A stretch of 43,122 nt of DNA from an uncultured Muribaculaceae bacterium (GTDB lineage: Bacteria; Bacteroidota; Bacteroidia; Bacteroidales; Muribaculaceae). The notes under the pieces are model-generated. The model saw nothing but the letters and a program-made list of their open reading frames with translations, did not search any database and was not told the DNA's origin. Below, in pieces: positions 7,222 to 15,865 of this stretch; position 1 is the stretch's first letter, and every line of letters begins with the position of its first letter. The DNA lies in NCBI GenBank assembly GCA_910583775.1, contig CAJTYD010000014.1, positions 1 to 43,122 on the forward strand, read 5' to 3'. A program made the position numbers and the translations under genes.

Positions 7222-8877
7222 ATGAAAAAGAGCGCACTTCAGCAAGTAAGGGCAAAATATCAGCCCAAATTACCCAAGGATCTGCAGGGATCTGTAAAAA
7301 TCAAATTAGGAGATGCAACTGAATCGGTTGCCGATCAGGATGAAATCAAGCGTCTTTTCCCGCATACCTATGGCATGCCGGTGGTTAAATTCGAGAATGA
7401 CGAGAATCCTGAGAGAGTGGAAGAACCGTTTAATGTTGGCATTATTCTTTCGGGCGGCCAGGCTCCCGGCGGCCACAACGTTGTCAGCGGTATTTTTGAT
7501 GGCCTCAAATCTCTCAATAAAGAGAACCGTCTTTACGGCTTCCTTATGGGCCCTGCCGGATTCATCAACCATCAGTATATGGAGCTTACGGCCGGCTATA
7601 TCGCTGAATACCGCAATACAGGTGGCTTCGACATCATCGGTTCGGGCAGAACAAAGCTTGAGAAGCCTGAGCAGTTCGAGGCCGGTCTCAAGATACTGAA
7701 AGAGCTCAATATCAAAGCGCTTGTGATTATCGGCGGTGATGACTCCAACACCAACGCAGCCGTGCTTGCCGAGTATTATAAGAATATAAATGCAGGAGTT
7801 CAGGTTATCGGTGTTCCCAAGACGATCGACGGCGACCTCAAGAACGACTGGATCGAGACCTCTTTCGGTTTCGATACGGCATGCAAGGTCTACAGCGAGG
7901 TAATCGGAAATATCCAGAGAGACTGCAATTCCGCAAAGAAATACTATCACTTCATCAAGCTGATGGGCCGTTCGGCATCTCACATTGCGCTGGAGTGCGC
8001 TCTTGAGACCCAGCCCAACATCTGTCTCATCTCCGAGGAGGTGCAGGCAAAGCGCATGACTCTCGACAACATCGTAAGCTATATCTGCTATGTTATCGCC
8101 GAGCGCGCCAAACTCGGATGGAACTTCGGAACCGTGCTTATTCCAGAAGGTCTCATCGAGTTCATCCCTTCGATGAAGAGCCTTATCAGCGAGCTTAACG
8201 ACGTGCTCGTTGATTACGCAGACGAACTCGAGGGCCTTGAGGAGAACGAAAAGCTCGTTGCGATCCACAAACATCTCTCGCCGGTCAACGCCGACCTTTA
8301 TAAGAGCCTTCCGAAGACAATCGCACTCCAGCTCAGTCTCGAGCGCGACAGCCACGGAAACGTACAGGTTTCTCTGATCGAGACAGAAAGCCTTCTCAGC
8401 GAGATGGTTGCAAAACGTCTTGAGGAGATGGCGGAGACTGGAGAATACAGCGGTAAATTCTCCGCTCAGCATCACTTCTTCGGCTATGAGGGAAGATGCG
8501 CCGATCCTACCAACTTTGACGCTGATTATACATACGCTCTCGGTTACAATGCCGCAATGCTTATCAATTCCGGCCTTACGGGTTATATGTCAAGTGTAAG
8601 AAACCTTACGGACCACACCGAAAACTGGGTTTGCGGAGGTATTCCAATCACCATGATGATGAACATGGAGCGTCGTAACGGCGAGATGAAGCCTGTTATA
8701 CAAAAGGCGCTCGTAGACCTCAAGGGTCGTCCGTATCTTAAGTTCGCCTCGATGCGCGAGACTCTTGCCCTCAATACTCTCTATCAGTATCCGGGTCCGA
8801 TCCAGTATTTTGGCCCTGCCGAGGTATGCGACCGTCCGTCGATGACACTTCTCCTTGAGCATAATAAGGAAATCTGA
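7222..8877 (+). CDS. pfp: Diphosphate-fructose-6-phosphate 1-phosphotransferase (PPi-PFK)
   Basis: At 551 residues this belongs to the long PPi-dependent phosphofructokinases also seen in plants, spirochaetes and amoebae, interconverting fructose-6-phosphate + PPi and fructose-1,6-bisphosphate + Pi in the cytoplasm. The phosphate-donor loop reads GGDDS (residues 171-175) with Asp174 in the place of the ATP-type Gly, and the catalytic stretch PKTIDGDLKND carries Lys200, Asp203 and Asp205; Asp and Lys at these places are the accepted signature for PPi rather than ATP. Other marks are SGGQAPGGHN near the start and GYEGR later. Codon use is more biased than in neighbours (many GGC, AAG, ATC), consistent with high expression. 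The lipoprotein thioredoxin starts 2 nt after its stop. Confidence 0.95.
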   Translation: MKKSALQQVRAKYQPKLPKDLQGSVKIKLGDATESVADQDEIKRLFPHTYGMPVVKFENDENPERVEEPFNVGIILSGGQAPGGHNVVSGIFDGLKSLNKENRLYGFLMGPAGFINHQYMELTAGYIAEYRNTGGFDIIGSGRTKLEKPEQFEAGLKILKELNIKALVIIGGDDSNTNAAVLAEYYKNINAGVQVIGVPKTIDGDLKNDWIETSFGFDTACKVYSEVIGNIQRDCNSAKKYYHFIKLMGRSASHIALECALETQPNICLISEEVQAKRMTLDNIVSYICYVIAERAKLGWNFGTVLIPEGLIEFIPSMKSLISELNDVLVDYADELEGLEENEKLVAIHKHLSPVNADLYKSLPKTIALQLSLERDSHGNVQVSLIETESLLSEMVAKRLEEMAETGEYSGKFSAQHHFFGYEGRCADPTNFDADYTYALGYNAAMLINSGLTGYMSSVRNLTDHTENWVCGGIPITMMMNMERRNGEMKPVIQKALVDLKGRPYLKFASMRETLALNTLYQYPGPIQYFGPAEVCDRPSMTLLLEHNKEI

Positions 8878-8879
8878 TC

Positions 8880-9371
8880 ATGAAGAAGTTTTTCATTTAT
8901 TTCCTGCTGATCGCCCTGATGCCGGTTTTCGCGTCATGCAACGGAAAGCAGAACGGAAGTTCTGAAGATTCTGAAACGGCTGTCGAAGAGACGGAAGTTC
9001 AGCAAACCGATGTAAACGGAATTTTTGCTAATTCAGATTCCACAGCTAAGGCTGGCGAAGCATCGGAGGCAGTGGAGGCAGCGACAGCGATCGACGAAAA
9101 TCTACCGACAGTGATAGATTTTTCTGCCGTGTGGTGTGGTCCTTGCCGGATGATGAAACCCATTTTTGAGGAGCTCAAGGAGGTATATGACGGTCATGTG
9201 AATTTCGTGACAGTCGATATCGACGAGAAGCCCGAGCTTGCCGGCAAATATGGAGTGGAGGCTGTGCCTACATTCGTGTTCCTTGACAAAACCGGAAAAG
9301 AGAAAAGCCGTCAGGTCGGAGCGATTCCACGCGCCGAACTCGAACAGGAAATAAATAACCTTATGAAATAA
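8880..9371 (+). CDS. Thioredoxin-fold lipoprotein
   Basis: The 163 residues start with a lipoprotein signal (hydrophobic 4-15, lipobox VFAS-C20). A Ser/Glu/Ala-rich linker (21-72) follows, then a complete thioredoxin domain: active site W85-C-G-P-C89, DIDEKPELAGKYGV, and the cis-proline in VP130T. It should be an envelope-anchored disulfide oxidoreductase facing the periplasm. It is probably co-transcribed with PPi-PFK (2-nt gap) and the unit ends at the terminator 9404-9434, but a functional link between the two proteins is not evident. Confidence 0.93.
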   Translation: MKKFFIYFLLIALMPVFASCNGKQNGSSEDSETAVEETEVQQTDVNGIFANSDSTAKAGEASEAVEAATAIDENLPTVIDFSAVWCGPCRMMKPIFEELKEVYDGHVNFVTVDIDEKPELAGKYGVEAVPTFVFLDKTGKEKSRQVGAIPRAELEQEINNLMK

Positions 9372-9403
9372 GTTTTATACATTGTCAGTAAACTTTACAA
9401 ATT

Positions 9404-9434
9404 AGGGGGGAGCCGAAACGGTTCCCCCTTTTTT
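9404..9434 (+). terminator. Terminator after the thioredoxin gene
   Basis: Strong GC stem GGGGGAGCC / GGTTCCCCC (one G-T pair) with a GAAAC loop, followed by TTTTTT. Confidence 0.92.
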
Positions 9435-9459
9435 AGTATGAATATTATAAAAAATTGTT

Positions 9460-9467
9460 TAAATTTG
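9460..9467 (+). promoter_or_regulatory. Promoter -7 box for the MFS transporter
   Basis: TAAATTTG, 25 nt before the ATG and just after the terminator. No good TTTG at 19-21 nt upstream, so the -33 element is weak. Confidence 0.5.
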
Positions 9468-9492
9468 CATTACGAACTAACTAAACAATATT

Positions 9493-11211
9493 ATGGCAAC
9501 AACAACTGCGCCTTTAGGCGCTAAAAAAGAGCTCCTGAGAGATAAGAGCTGGGCAAGATGGACCGCCCTGGGCCTTTTGGCATTCGCGATGTTCTGCTCA
9601 TATATCTTCATGGACGTGCTCTCTCCAATCAAAGATCTTCTGCAATCTTCGAAAGGCTGGGATTCCACTGCGTTCGGCACCATGCAGGGATCGGAGACAT
9701 TCCTGAACGTGTTTATTTTCTTCCTTATTTTTGCCGGAATCATTCTTGACAAGATGGGGGTCAGGTTCACTGCTATTCTTTCGGGATCGGTGATGCTTGT
9801 CGGCGCGATTATCAACTGGTATGCGTTGACCGATTATTTTGAGGGAAGCAGTCTTCAGACCTGGTTTAACAATAACCTCAACTATATTCCGGGTTTCGAT
9901 GAACTTGGCATCTCTCCTTTCTATAAAGGGATGCCCGCGTCGGCGAAACTTTCCGCAGTGGGTTTCATGATCTTCGGCTGCGGAGTCGAGATGGCGGGAA
10001 TCACTGCTTCGCGCGGTATCGTGAAATGGTTCAAGGGCCGCGAGATGGCTTTGGCCATGGGCTCGGAGATGGCGCTTGCCCGTCTAGGCGTGGCCACCTG
10101 TATGATATTCTCTCCGATGTTCGCCGAAATGGGCGGTAAAGTGGATGTGAGCCGTTCGGTGGCATTCGGCGTAGTCCTTCTGATGATCGCGCTGATAATG
10201 TTTATCGTTTATTTCTTCATGGATAAAAAACTCGATGCCCAGACAGGCGAGGCAGAGGAAAAAGACGATCCGTTTAAGATCAGCGACCTCGGCAAGATTC
10301 TTTCAAGTCTTGGTTTCTGGCTTGTCGCTCTCCTCTGCGTTCTTTATTATTCGGCTATCTTCCCGTTTCAGAAATATGCGGTCAATATGCTGCAGTGCAA
10401 CATTGAGTTCAATGCCCTTCCTGCAGATTCCTTCTGGCTTACCGATACTGTGACCTATATTCAGTATGTCATAATGCTTGTTGTAGCCGCCACGGCTTTC
10501 TTCGGCAATTTCGCTAAGGCTAAAGGCGCAAAAATTATGCTTTTCGGCGCTTCGGTAGCCGCGCTTATCGTTTACTGCTGGATGGGATATGAGAAACAGA
10601 GTGCAGGAGCGATCTTCGCTGTGTTCCCGCTTCTTGCCGTGGGTATAACCCCAATTCTCGGCAAGTTTGTCGACCATAAGGGAAAGGCGGCCTCGATGCT
10701 TGTTCTCGGCTCGCTGCTACTTATAGCCTGCCATCTGACATTCGCCTTCATTCTGCCGATGTTCAAAGGCAACGCCATCGGCGGTGTCATTGTGGCCTAC
10801 ATAACAATTCTTGTGCTCGGAGCGAGCTTCTCGCTTGTGCCTGCATCTCTCTGGCCTTCGGTGCCCAAACTTGTGGATGCCAAGATCATCGGCTCTGCCT
10901 ACGCCCTTATCTTCTGGATCCAGAACATTGGTCTCTGGCTTTTCCCGATGCTGATAGGAAAGGTGCTCACTTCCACAAACACAGACATTGAGGCGCAGGT
11001 AGCAGCCGGAACCATGACCCAGGAGGTGGCTTCAGTAAGTTACAATTATACCTGGGCTCTTGTTATGCTGGCCAGTCTTGGCGTGGCGGCATTGCTGATC
11101 GGCCTTTATCTTAAAGTCGTCGACAAGAAGAAACATCTCGGCCTTGAGCTTCCGAATGTTCAGGATAAGACTGAAGTCGAGGAGTCGGAGGTTATGGCAG
11201 CTGAGGAGTAA
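9493..11211 (+). CDS. MFS transporter
   Basis: A 572-residue protein with twelve or so hydrophobic helices in two bundles separated by a charged loop around residues 245-260 (KKLDAQTGEAEEKDD). The N-bundle has the MFS loop-2/3-like segment GIILDKMGVRFTAILSG (about 79-95) and a later ASRGIVKWFKGREMALAMG motif; the C-bundle repeats GKFVDHKGKAASMLVLGS. The organisation and the length with extended loops resemble MFSD1-like and other organic-solute carriers of the superfamily. The substrate cannot be read from sequence. Own promoter and no adjacent enzyme genes; only the tiny membrane protein at 11244 follows. Confidence 0.85.
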   Translation: MATTTAPLGAKKELLRDKSWARWTALGLLAFAMFCSYIFMDVLSPIKDLLQSSKGWDSTAFGTMQGSETFLNVFIFFLIFAGIILDKMGVRFTAILSGSVMLVGAIINWYALTDYFEGSSLQTWFNNNLNYIPGFDELGISPFYKGMPASAKLSAVGFMIFGCGVEMAGITASRGIVKWFKGREMALAMGSEMALARLGVATCMIFSPMFAEMGGKVDVSRSVAFGVVLLMIALIMFIVYFFMDKKLDAQTGEAEEKDDPFKISDLGKILSSLGFWLVALLCVLYYSAIFPFQKYAVNMLQCNIEFNALPADSFWLTDTVTYIQYVIMLVVAATAFFGNFAKAKGAKIMLFGASVAALIVYCWMGYEKQSAGAIFAVFPLLAVGITPILGKFVDHKGKAASMLVLGSLLLIACHLTFAFILPMFKGNAIGGVIVAYITILVLGASFSLVPASLWPSVPKLVDAKIIGSAYALIFWIQNIGLWLFPMLIGKVLTSTNTDIEAQVAAGTMTQEVASVSYNYTWALVMLASLGVAALLIGLYLKVVDKKKHLGLELPNVQDKTEVEESEVMAAEE

Positions 11212-11243
11212 ATCAGAAAATCAAGATATTCCGTTTGACTGCT

Positions 11244-11522
11244 ATGAAATTACGCAAATCAAAGACAGTCGCCTGGATCGCGCTGCTGTTGATAGTGGTG
11301 GTGCTTGTCCTGAACGTTATCGTAGAGGATGCCTGGTGGTCTTTTATTGATATCTTTTTCGCCTTCATGATGATGTTCTGCCATCTCGTATCGCTTTATA
11401 TCGAGAAATTCAATAAGGTTTCCGCCGGAAAGCTTGAGATGATCTCTTTTGTATGCGGTATTCTGATGATTGTGGCTTTTATCGCGGAATATGTGGTAGA
11501 ATCAGTGATATTCAAGCTTTAG
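11244..11522 (+). CDS. Small membrane protein, function unknown
   Basis: I do not recognise a family. Starting at ATG 11244 (a TTG at 11235 in frame is less likely) it encodes 92 residues with three hydrophobic helices (about residues 8-28, 31-53 and 65-88) and short charged loops. It follows the MFS transporter by 32 nt and precedes a terminator, so it is likely co-transcribed with it; small membrane proteins of this kind often modulate a neighbouring transporter, but that is speculation. Confidence 0.65.
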   Translation: MKLRKSKTVAWIALLLIVVVLVLNVIVEDAWWSFIDIFFAFMMMFCHLVSLYIEKFNKVSAGKLEMISFVCGILMIVAFIAEYVVESVIFKL

Positions 11523-11552
11523 CGTCCGGCCTCTCCTCCGGATGCCTGCAAT

Positions 11553-11586
11553 AAAAAATCCCGGTTCCGAAGGACCGGGATTTTTT
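11553..11586. terminator. Bidirectional terminator
   Basis: Perfect 13-bp stem AAAAAATCCCGGT / ACCGGGATTTTTT with an 8-nt loop, serving the small membrane gene (+) and mdh (-). Confidence 0.93.
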
Positions 11587-11609
11587 ATTTTAAGTTGGAA
11601 TATTCGAGA

Positions 11610-12539
11610 TCAGCAGGGGAGGGCGGCGTTGGTTTTGTGAACTGCCTCAGCGCTCTTCTTGAAGAGTTCTTTCTCTTCGGCTGTGAGGTCGAGTTCGATG
11701 ATTTTCTTGATACCGCCTTTGCCGAGAACGCAAGGAACGCCGATGCAAAGGTCGCTCTCGCCATATTCACCCTCAAGAAGCGCGGAGCAGGGAATGATGG
11801 CGTCCTGATCATGGATGACTGCCTCTACAACTTCAGCTGTAGCGGCGCCGGGAGCATACCATGCGGAAGTTCCGAGAAGCTTGGTGAGAGTAGCGCCTCC
11901 TACCATTGTGTCGGCAGCTACCTTGTCGAGAGTCTCGGCGGGAAGAAGAGTGGAAACGGGCACACCGCGGAGCGTGGCGAATCTCTTCAAGGGGATCATT
12001 GTTGTGTCGCCATGGCCACCGATAACAAATCCCTCGACTTCATTGGGGTTTGCGTTGAGAGCCTTCGAGAGGTAATATTTGAAACGGCTGCTGTCGAGAG
12101 CGCCGCCCATACCGATGATTCTGTTTTTGGGGAGACCTGAAACCTTATGGATAAGATAGGTCATGGTGTCCATAGGATTGGAAACGCAGACGATGACTGC
12201 GTTGGGGCTGTGGGCGAGAACGCTTTCGGTAACCTGCTTCACGATGCCTGCGTTGACGCCGATAAGCTCTTCGCGGGTCATGCCGGGCTTACGGGGAATA
12301 CCGGATGTGATTACAACGACATCGCTGTCTTTCGTGGCCTCATAATCATTTGTAACGCCCTTGATGCGGGTGTTCATGTCGAGAAGGTTGGCTGTCTGCA
12401 TCATATCCATGGCTTTGCCTTCGGATACGCCCTCCTTGATATCAATCATCACTACCTCATCGGCGATTTCGCGCAGAGCCATTACGTTGGCTGCCGTAGC
12501 TCCGACATTGCCTGCGCCTACAACTGTTACTTTTGACAT
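11610..12539 (-). CDS. mdh: Malate dehydrogenase (LDH-like type)
   Basis: 309 residues, the size of LDH-like malate dehydrogenases, converting malate and oxaloacetate with NAD(H). The N-terminal Rossmann motif G8-A-G-N-V-G13 is intact. Substrate loop IPRKPGMTR puts an arginine at 83, the position that distinguishes malate from lactate enzymes, with Arg89 and Arg152 as further carboxylate ligands and the catalytic His176 in GGHGDT. In Bacteroidales the enzyme runs mainly in the reductive direction towards fumarate and succinate. It has its own promoter (12597-12627) and terminator, and its codon bias suggests strong expression. The + strand frame over 11595-12140 is a shadow. Confidence 0.96.
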   Translation of the reverse strand: MSKVTVVGAGNVGATAANVMALREIADEVVMIDIKEGVSEGKAMDMMQTANLLDMNTRIKGVTNDYEATKDSDVVVITSGIPRKPGMTREELIGVNAGIVKQVTESVLAHSPNAVIVCVSNPMDTMTYLIHKVSGLPKNRIIGMGGALDSSRFKYYLSKALNANPNEVEGFVIGGHGDTTMIPLKRFATLRGVPVSTLLPAETLDKVAADTMVGGATLTKLLGTSAWYAPGAATAEVVEAVIHDQDAIIPCSALLEGEYGESDLCIGVPCVLGKGGIKKIIELDLTAEEKELFKKSAEAVHKTNAALPC

Positions 12540-12596
12540 AATTACTGTGTTTTAGGTATTTATAAAAAGAAATTATATTTTCTATCGTATGTTTGG

Positions 12597-12627
12597 CAAA
12601 ATTAAGGAAATATTTCTTTAATCCAAA
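12597..12627 (-). promoter_or_regulatory. Promoter of mdh
   Basis: Minus strand TTTG (12627-12624), 19 nt, TAATTTTG (12604-12597), giving a leader of about 50 nt. Exact consensus. Confidence 0.78.
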
Positions 12628-12646
12628 ATTTATTCTTCGGAAAATC

Positions 12647-13249
12647 TCAGGCGAGTAACCCTTTTCCCTGACGGATTACTTCGGGTTGGTAGCCGGTGCA
12701 GTCGATAATGGTGGACGGTTCTGTCGATCCCTCCTCTCCTTCGATGAAAAGATCAGCCTTGTCGTTGTAATTGTCCATTATCAGTCCGGGATTTATGGCA
12801 TAATCATCATCGTCAAATTCTATGGAAGTCGTGAGTATAGGGTGTCCGAGACTTTCCACGATCTTACGGCATGTGAGGTTAGCGGGAATCCTTATTCCTA
12901 CGGTCTTTCTCCGTTTGAATTCCTTTGGAAGGGTTGAGGCGCTTTTAAGCAGAAAAGTGAATGCTCCCGGTGTGTTCTCCTTGATAAGCTGAAAGGCATT
13001 GTTTTCGATCCTTGCATATTCGGATGCCATCGAGATGTCGGAACAGATTATCGACAGATTGGTCTTATCAGGATTTATTCTTTTTAGTCGGCAGATGCGG
13101 TCGATGGCTTTGGAGTCGAGCGCGTCGCAGCAAATCGCATAGAGAGTGTCGGTAGGCATGACGATCACGCTGCCTAAAGAGAGATCTCTGGCAATTTCAG
13201 TTATCTGTCGTTCGGAAGGAGAGTCATTCCAGATTTTAATTATTTTCAT
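12647..13249 (-). CDS. YrdC/Sua5-fold protein, YciO type
   Basis: The 200-residue protein has the YrdC-like fold seen in threonylcarbamoyl-AMP synthases: an early GSVIVMPTDTLYAICCD strand-loop (about residues 27-43), LKRINPDKTN, the TPGAFTFLLK stretch and KTVGIRIP. The sequence after the latter reads ILTTSIEFDDDD instead of the S-T-S-A-N motif of true TsaC/Sua5, which points to the YciO branch. YciO proteins are usually annotated as putative translation factors or tRNA t6A-related proteins, but their activity is weak or different. It is divergent from mtnN, with overlapping promoters between them. Confidence 0.85.
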   Translation of the reverse strand: MKIIKIWNDSPSERQITEIARDLSLGSVIVMPTDTLYAICCDALDSKAIDRICRLKRINPDKTNLSIICSDISMASEYARIENNAFQLIKENTPGAFTFLLKSASTLPKEFKRRKTVGIRIPANLTCRKIVESLGHPILTTSIEFDDDDYAINPGLIMDNYNDKADLFIEGEEGSTEPSTIIDCTGYQPEVIRQGKGLLA

Positions 13250-13326
13250 AACGTTCTAATTGCCTCTGTCAATGCAATAAAATTGTAGTGAGGAAGAGGA
13301 TATATTGATTTTATTGATTTAGACGG

Positions 13327-13358
13327 TTTCAAAGTTAGAACAAAAATAACTAATTTTG
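13327..13358 (+). promoter_or_regulatory. Promoter of mtnN, overlapping a minus-strand promoter
   Basis: TTTC (13327-13330), 20 nt, TAATTTTG (13351-13358), 21 nt before the ATG at 13380. On the minus strand TAACTTTG (13337-13330) is a -7-like box for the YciO-type gene, so the two promoters overlap. Confidence 0.65.
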
Positions 13359-13379
13359 TCTAATAAAACAAAGTTTGAA

Positions 13380-14066
13380 ATGAAAATAGTCATCCTTGTG
13401 GCGATGGATAAGGAGCTTTCCCTTCTTCTCCGTCTTATGAAGAATCTTACAGAATTGAGAATAAACGATACGTCATATTATTCCGGGGAGATAAACGGTC
13501 ATGAGATTCTTGTCGGGAAATGTGGTATAGGAAAAGTCAATGCCGCCTTAAACGCTTATAAGATAATAAATAAGTTTGAACCGGATCTTGTCATAAATTC
13601 CGGAGTGGCCGGAGGAGTCGACGGTTCGCTTGGAGTCGGAACGGTTCTTGTCGCCGACAAAGTGGCCTACCACGACGTATGGTGCGGCCCGGGTACGGAA
13701 TACGGCGCCGCCGATGGCTTCGGAAAATTTTTCGAATGCGATGCGAAGGTGCTTGAGGTTGCAGGAAAACTGTTTTCTGCTGAACCTGATGTAAAGACCG
13801 GGCTGATATGCAGCGGCGACAGGTTCATTCATCTGGCCGATGAAGTAAGGGCGATCAAGGAGAGTTTCTCGGAGGCAAAGGCCGTCGACATGGAGTCGGC
13901 CGCGATATCCCAGACCTGCAGTATGAACGGGGTCCCGTTTGCGGTTATCCGCGTAATGAGCGATACGCCGGGGCAGGGAGAGAATATTTCTCAATATAAG
14001 AATTTCTGGAACGATGCCCCGGAAAAGACTTTCCATTGCATAGAGAGGATTCTCGAGGCATTATAA
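13380..14066 (+). CDS. mtnN: 5'-methylthioadenosine/S-adenosylhomocysteine nucleosidase
   Basis: The 228-residue enzyme hydrolyses MTA and SAH to adenine plus the thioribose, feeding methionine salvage and relieving methyltransferase inhibition. With the ATG at 13380 the catalytic base is Glu12, matching the E. coli numbering; the ribose-binding Glu172 (DMESAAI) and Asp195 in VMSD are also present, as is NSGVAGG. A TTG at 13356 is in frame, but it lies inside the promoter's -7 box, so the ATG is chosen. The transporter and mazG genes follow in the same direction. Confidence 0.95.
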   Translation: MKIVILVAMDKELSLLLRLMKNLTELRINDTSYYSGEINGHEILVGKCGIGKVNAALNAYKIINKFEPDLVINSGVAGGVDGSLGVGTVLVADKVAYHDVWCGPGTEYGAADGFGKFFECDAKVLEVAGKLFSAEPDVKTGLICSGDRFIHLADEVRAIKESFSEAKAVDMESAAISQTCSMNGVPFAVIRVMSDTPGQGENISQYKNFWNDAPEKTFHCIERILEAL

Positions 14067-14102
14067 TAATTAAAACAGTTTCTGAATTTTTGCTAAATCG
14101 AA

Positions 14103-15059
14103 ATGCATCTGAAACTCGCAATAAAAAAAGAGAAAATCAAGACATTGATGCTCCCGATCGCCATGATCGGGGGCGCTGTGTTCTACAAATGGCTTGGTTA
14201 TCTCACCTTTCTGTCGCCGTTCCTTATTTTCATGATGCTCTTCATCACGTATTGCAAACTTGAGATCAGAGATTTCAAGCCGTCGAAGGAGCATTTGATT
14301 CTGCTTGGCGTTCAGATCGTATTGTCTCTTCTTATCTATTTCGCCATGAACGGGATCGAGCACACTGTGGCCGAGGGCGTTTTTATCTGTGTCTTCATCC
14401 CCACGGCCACTGCCGCTCCGGTGATCACGTCGATGCTTGGAGGAAGCATATCGTTTGTAGCTACATATTCGTTGCTCTGCAATGCGTTCGTGGCCTTGTT
14501 CGGGCCGTTTATTTTCGCCGCAGTCGGCGACAACAGCGATATGACATTGCTCCAGTCGACTTTGATAATCTGTAAAAAGGTTTTCCCGTTGCTTATCCTG
14601 CCGCTTGTGGCGGCGATGGGACTGAAATATTTCGTGCCGAGGCTTCATTCGAAGGTTGTCGGCCACCAGCAGCTTTCATTCTACCTCTGGGCGGTTTCTC
14701 TGTTCATTATCGTGGGGAGTTGTGTGAGCTTCACAATCAACAACTGGAATATAAATCAGTTGCCGGCGATTCTGGGAATGGTGGCGGGCGCTTTTGTGGT
14801 GTGTCTTCTTCAATTCTTTCTGGGAAGAAAAATCGGAGCGAAATTCGGAGATAAAATTTCGGGCGGCCAAAGCCTCGGGCAAAAAAATACTGTTCTTGCC
14901 GTCTGGATTGCAATGACCTATATGAATCCAATCTCGTCGCTTGCCCCCGCTTCTTATATCGCCTGGCAGAATATCGTCAACTCCGCGCAGCTTATAAGGA
15001 AATCCAAGCGGCATGAGAAGAAAAAGGAGGAAATTGAATTAACCGCAACTAATCATTAA
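14103..15059 (+). CDS. BASS/BART-like membrane transporter
   Basis: A 318-residue integral membrane protein with nine or ten hydrophobic segments. The arrangement, and especially the crossover-like segments PTATAAPVITSMLGG (about residues 99-113) and the late QKNTVLAVWIAMTYMNPIS stretch, resemble the bile-acid:sodium symporter superfamily, in which these broken helices form the substrate site. Substrate unknown; bacterial relatives carry organic anions such as pantoate or other 2-keto acids. The C-terminus is a short lysine-rich tail. It lies 36 nt after mtnN and 5 nt before mazG, so it is probably part of one transcript. Confidence 0.75.
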   Translation: MHLKLAIKKEKIKTLMLPIAMIGGAVFYKWLGYLTFLSPFLIFMMLFITYCKLEIRDFKPSKEHLILLGVQIVLSLLIYFAMNGIEHTVAEGVFICVFIPTATAAPVITSMLGGSISFVATYSLLCNAFVALFGPFIFAAVGDNSDMTLLQSTLIICKKVFPLLILPLVAAMGLKYFVPRLHSKVVGHQQLSFYLWAVSLFIIVGSCVSFTINNWNINQLPAILGMVAGAFVVCLLQFFLGRKIGAKFGDKISGGQSLGQKNTVLAVWIAMTYMNPISSLAPASYIAWQNIVNSAQLIRKSKRHEKKKEEIELTATNH

Positions 15060-15064
15060 ATATT

Positions 15065-15850
15065 ATGCATACAAGAGAGGAGAAACTCAATTCTTTCGGA
15101 TCATTCCTCGATGTGCTCGACACATTGAGGGTAAAGTGTCCGTGGGATGCCAAACAGACCAATGAAACTTTGCGTCCGAATACGATCGAGGAAGTCTATG
15201 AACTTGCAGAGGCGTTGTTCTCGGAAGATGTTTCCAACATCCGCAAAGAGCTTGGAGACGTTTTGCTCCATGTCGCGTTCTATTCTAAAATCGGAGAGGA
15301 GAAGGGCCAGTTTGATATCGCGGATGTATGCGACTCTCTTGTAGAGAAACTGAAATTCCGTCATCCTCATATATATGGCGATATTTCCGCGGATAATGCC
15401 GAACAGGTGGCAAAGAACTGGGAGGAGATAAAACTGAAGGAAAAGTCGGGAAACAAGACTGTTCTCGGCGGAGTTCCCAAGGCATTGCCTGCTTTGATCA
15501 AGGCCAGCAGAATCCAGGAGAAAGCTCGAAATGTCGGTTTCGACTGGGATGAGCCGTCTCAGGTATGGGACAAGGTGAAAGAGGAGATCTCGGAAGTGGA
15601 GGCCGAGATAAAGAAAGATTCGGGGAAGGGGATGGAGGAGGAATTCGGCGATCTTCTTTTCTCGGTCATCAACGCAGCCCGATTGTACGGGGTAGACCCC
15701 GAGAACGCGCTCGAAGGGACGAACCGAAAGTTTATTTCCAGATTCGAATATCTTGAAAAGAAAGCCAAGGAGACGGGCAAGTTTTTGCGCGACATGACTC
15801 TCGCGGAGATGGACGAGATCTGGGAGGAAGCCAAACATATCAGCAAATAA
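15065..15850 (+). CDS. mazG: Nucleoside triphosphate pyrophosphohydrolase MazG
   Basis: 261 residues with the duplicated MazG fold. The first half has CPWDAKQT, then IEEVYELAEAL and ELGDVLLHVAFYSKI; the second half repeats as VKEEISEVEAEI and EEFGDLLFSVINAARL. Both E-E-x-x-E and E-x-x-D magnesium motifs are visible. It hydrolyses (d)NTPs, including non-canonical ones, to NMP and PPi in the cytoplasm. It starts 5 nt after the transporter and topB follows 15 nt after its stop. Confidence 0.95.
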   Translation: MHTREEKLNSFGSFLDVLDTLRVKCPWDAKQTNETLRPNTIEEVYELAEALFSEDVSNIRKELGDVLLHVAFYSKIGEEKGQFDIADVCDSLVEKLKFRHPHIYGDISADNAEQVAKNWEEIKLKEKSGNKTVLGGVPKALPALIKASRIQEKARNVGFDWDEPSQVWDKVKEEISEVEAEIKKDSGKGMEEEFGDLLFSVINAARLYGVDPENALEGTNRKFISRFEYLEKKAKETGKFLRDMTLAEMDEIWEEAKHISK

Positions 15851-15865
15851 TAAAAGTAAGGAGAT

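Noticed and set aside
7306..8475. 389-codon minus-strand frame across PPi-PFK
   Set aside because: Antisense of a strongly codon-biased gene; such bias opens long frames on the other strand, and the product has no domain.
11595..12140. Plus-strand frame over mdh
   Set aside because: Antisense to mdh, which has all catalytic residues.
12647..13249. Calling this gene tsaC
   Set aside because: The S-T-S-A-N motif of true threonylcarbamoyl-AMP synthases is replaced by TTSIEF, so it is placed in the YciO branch.
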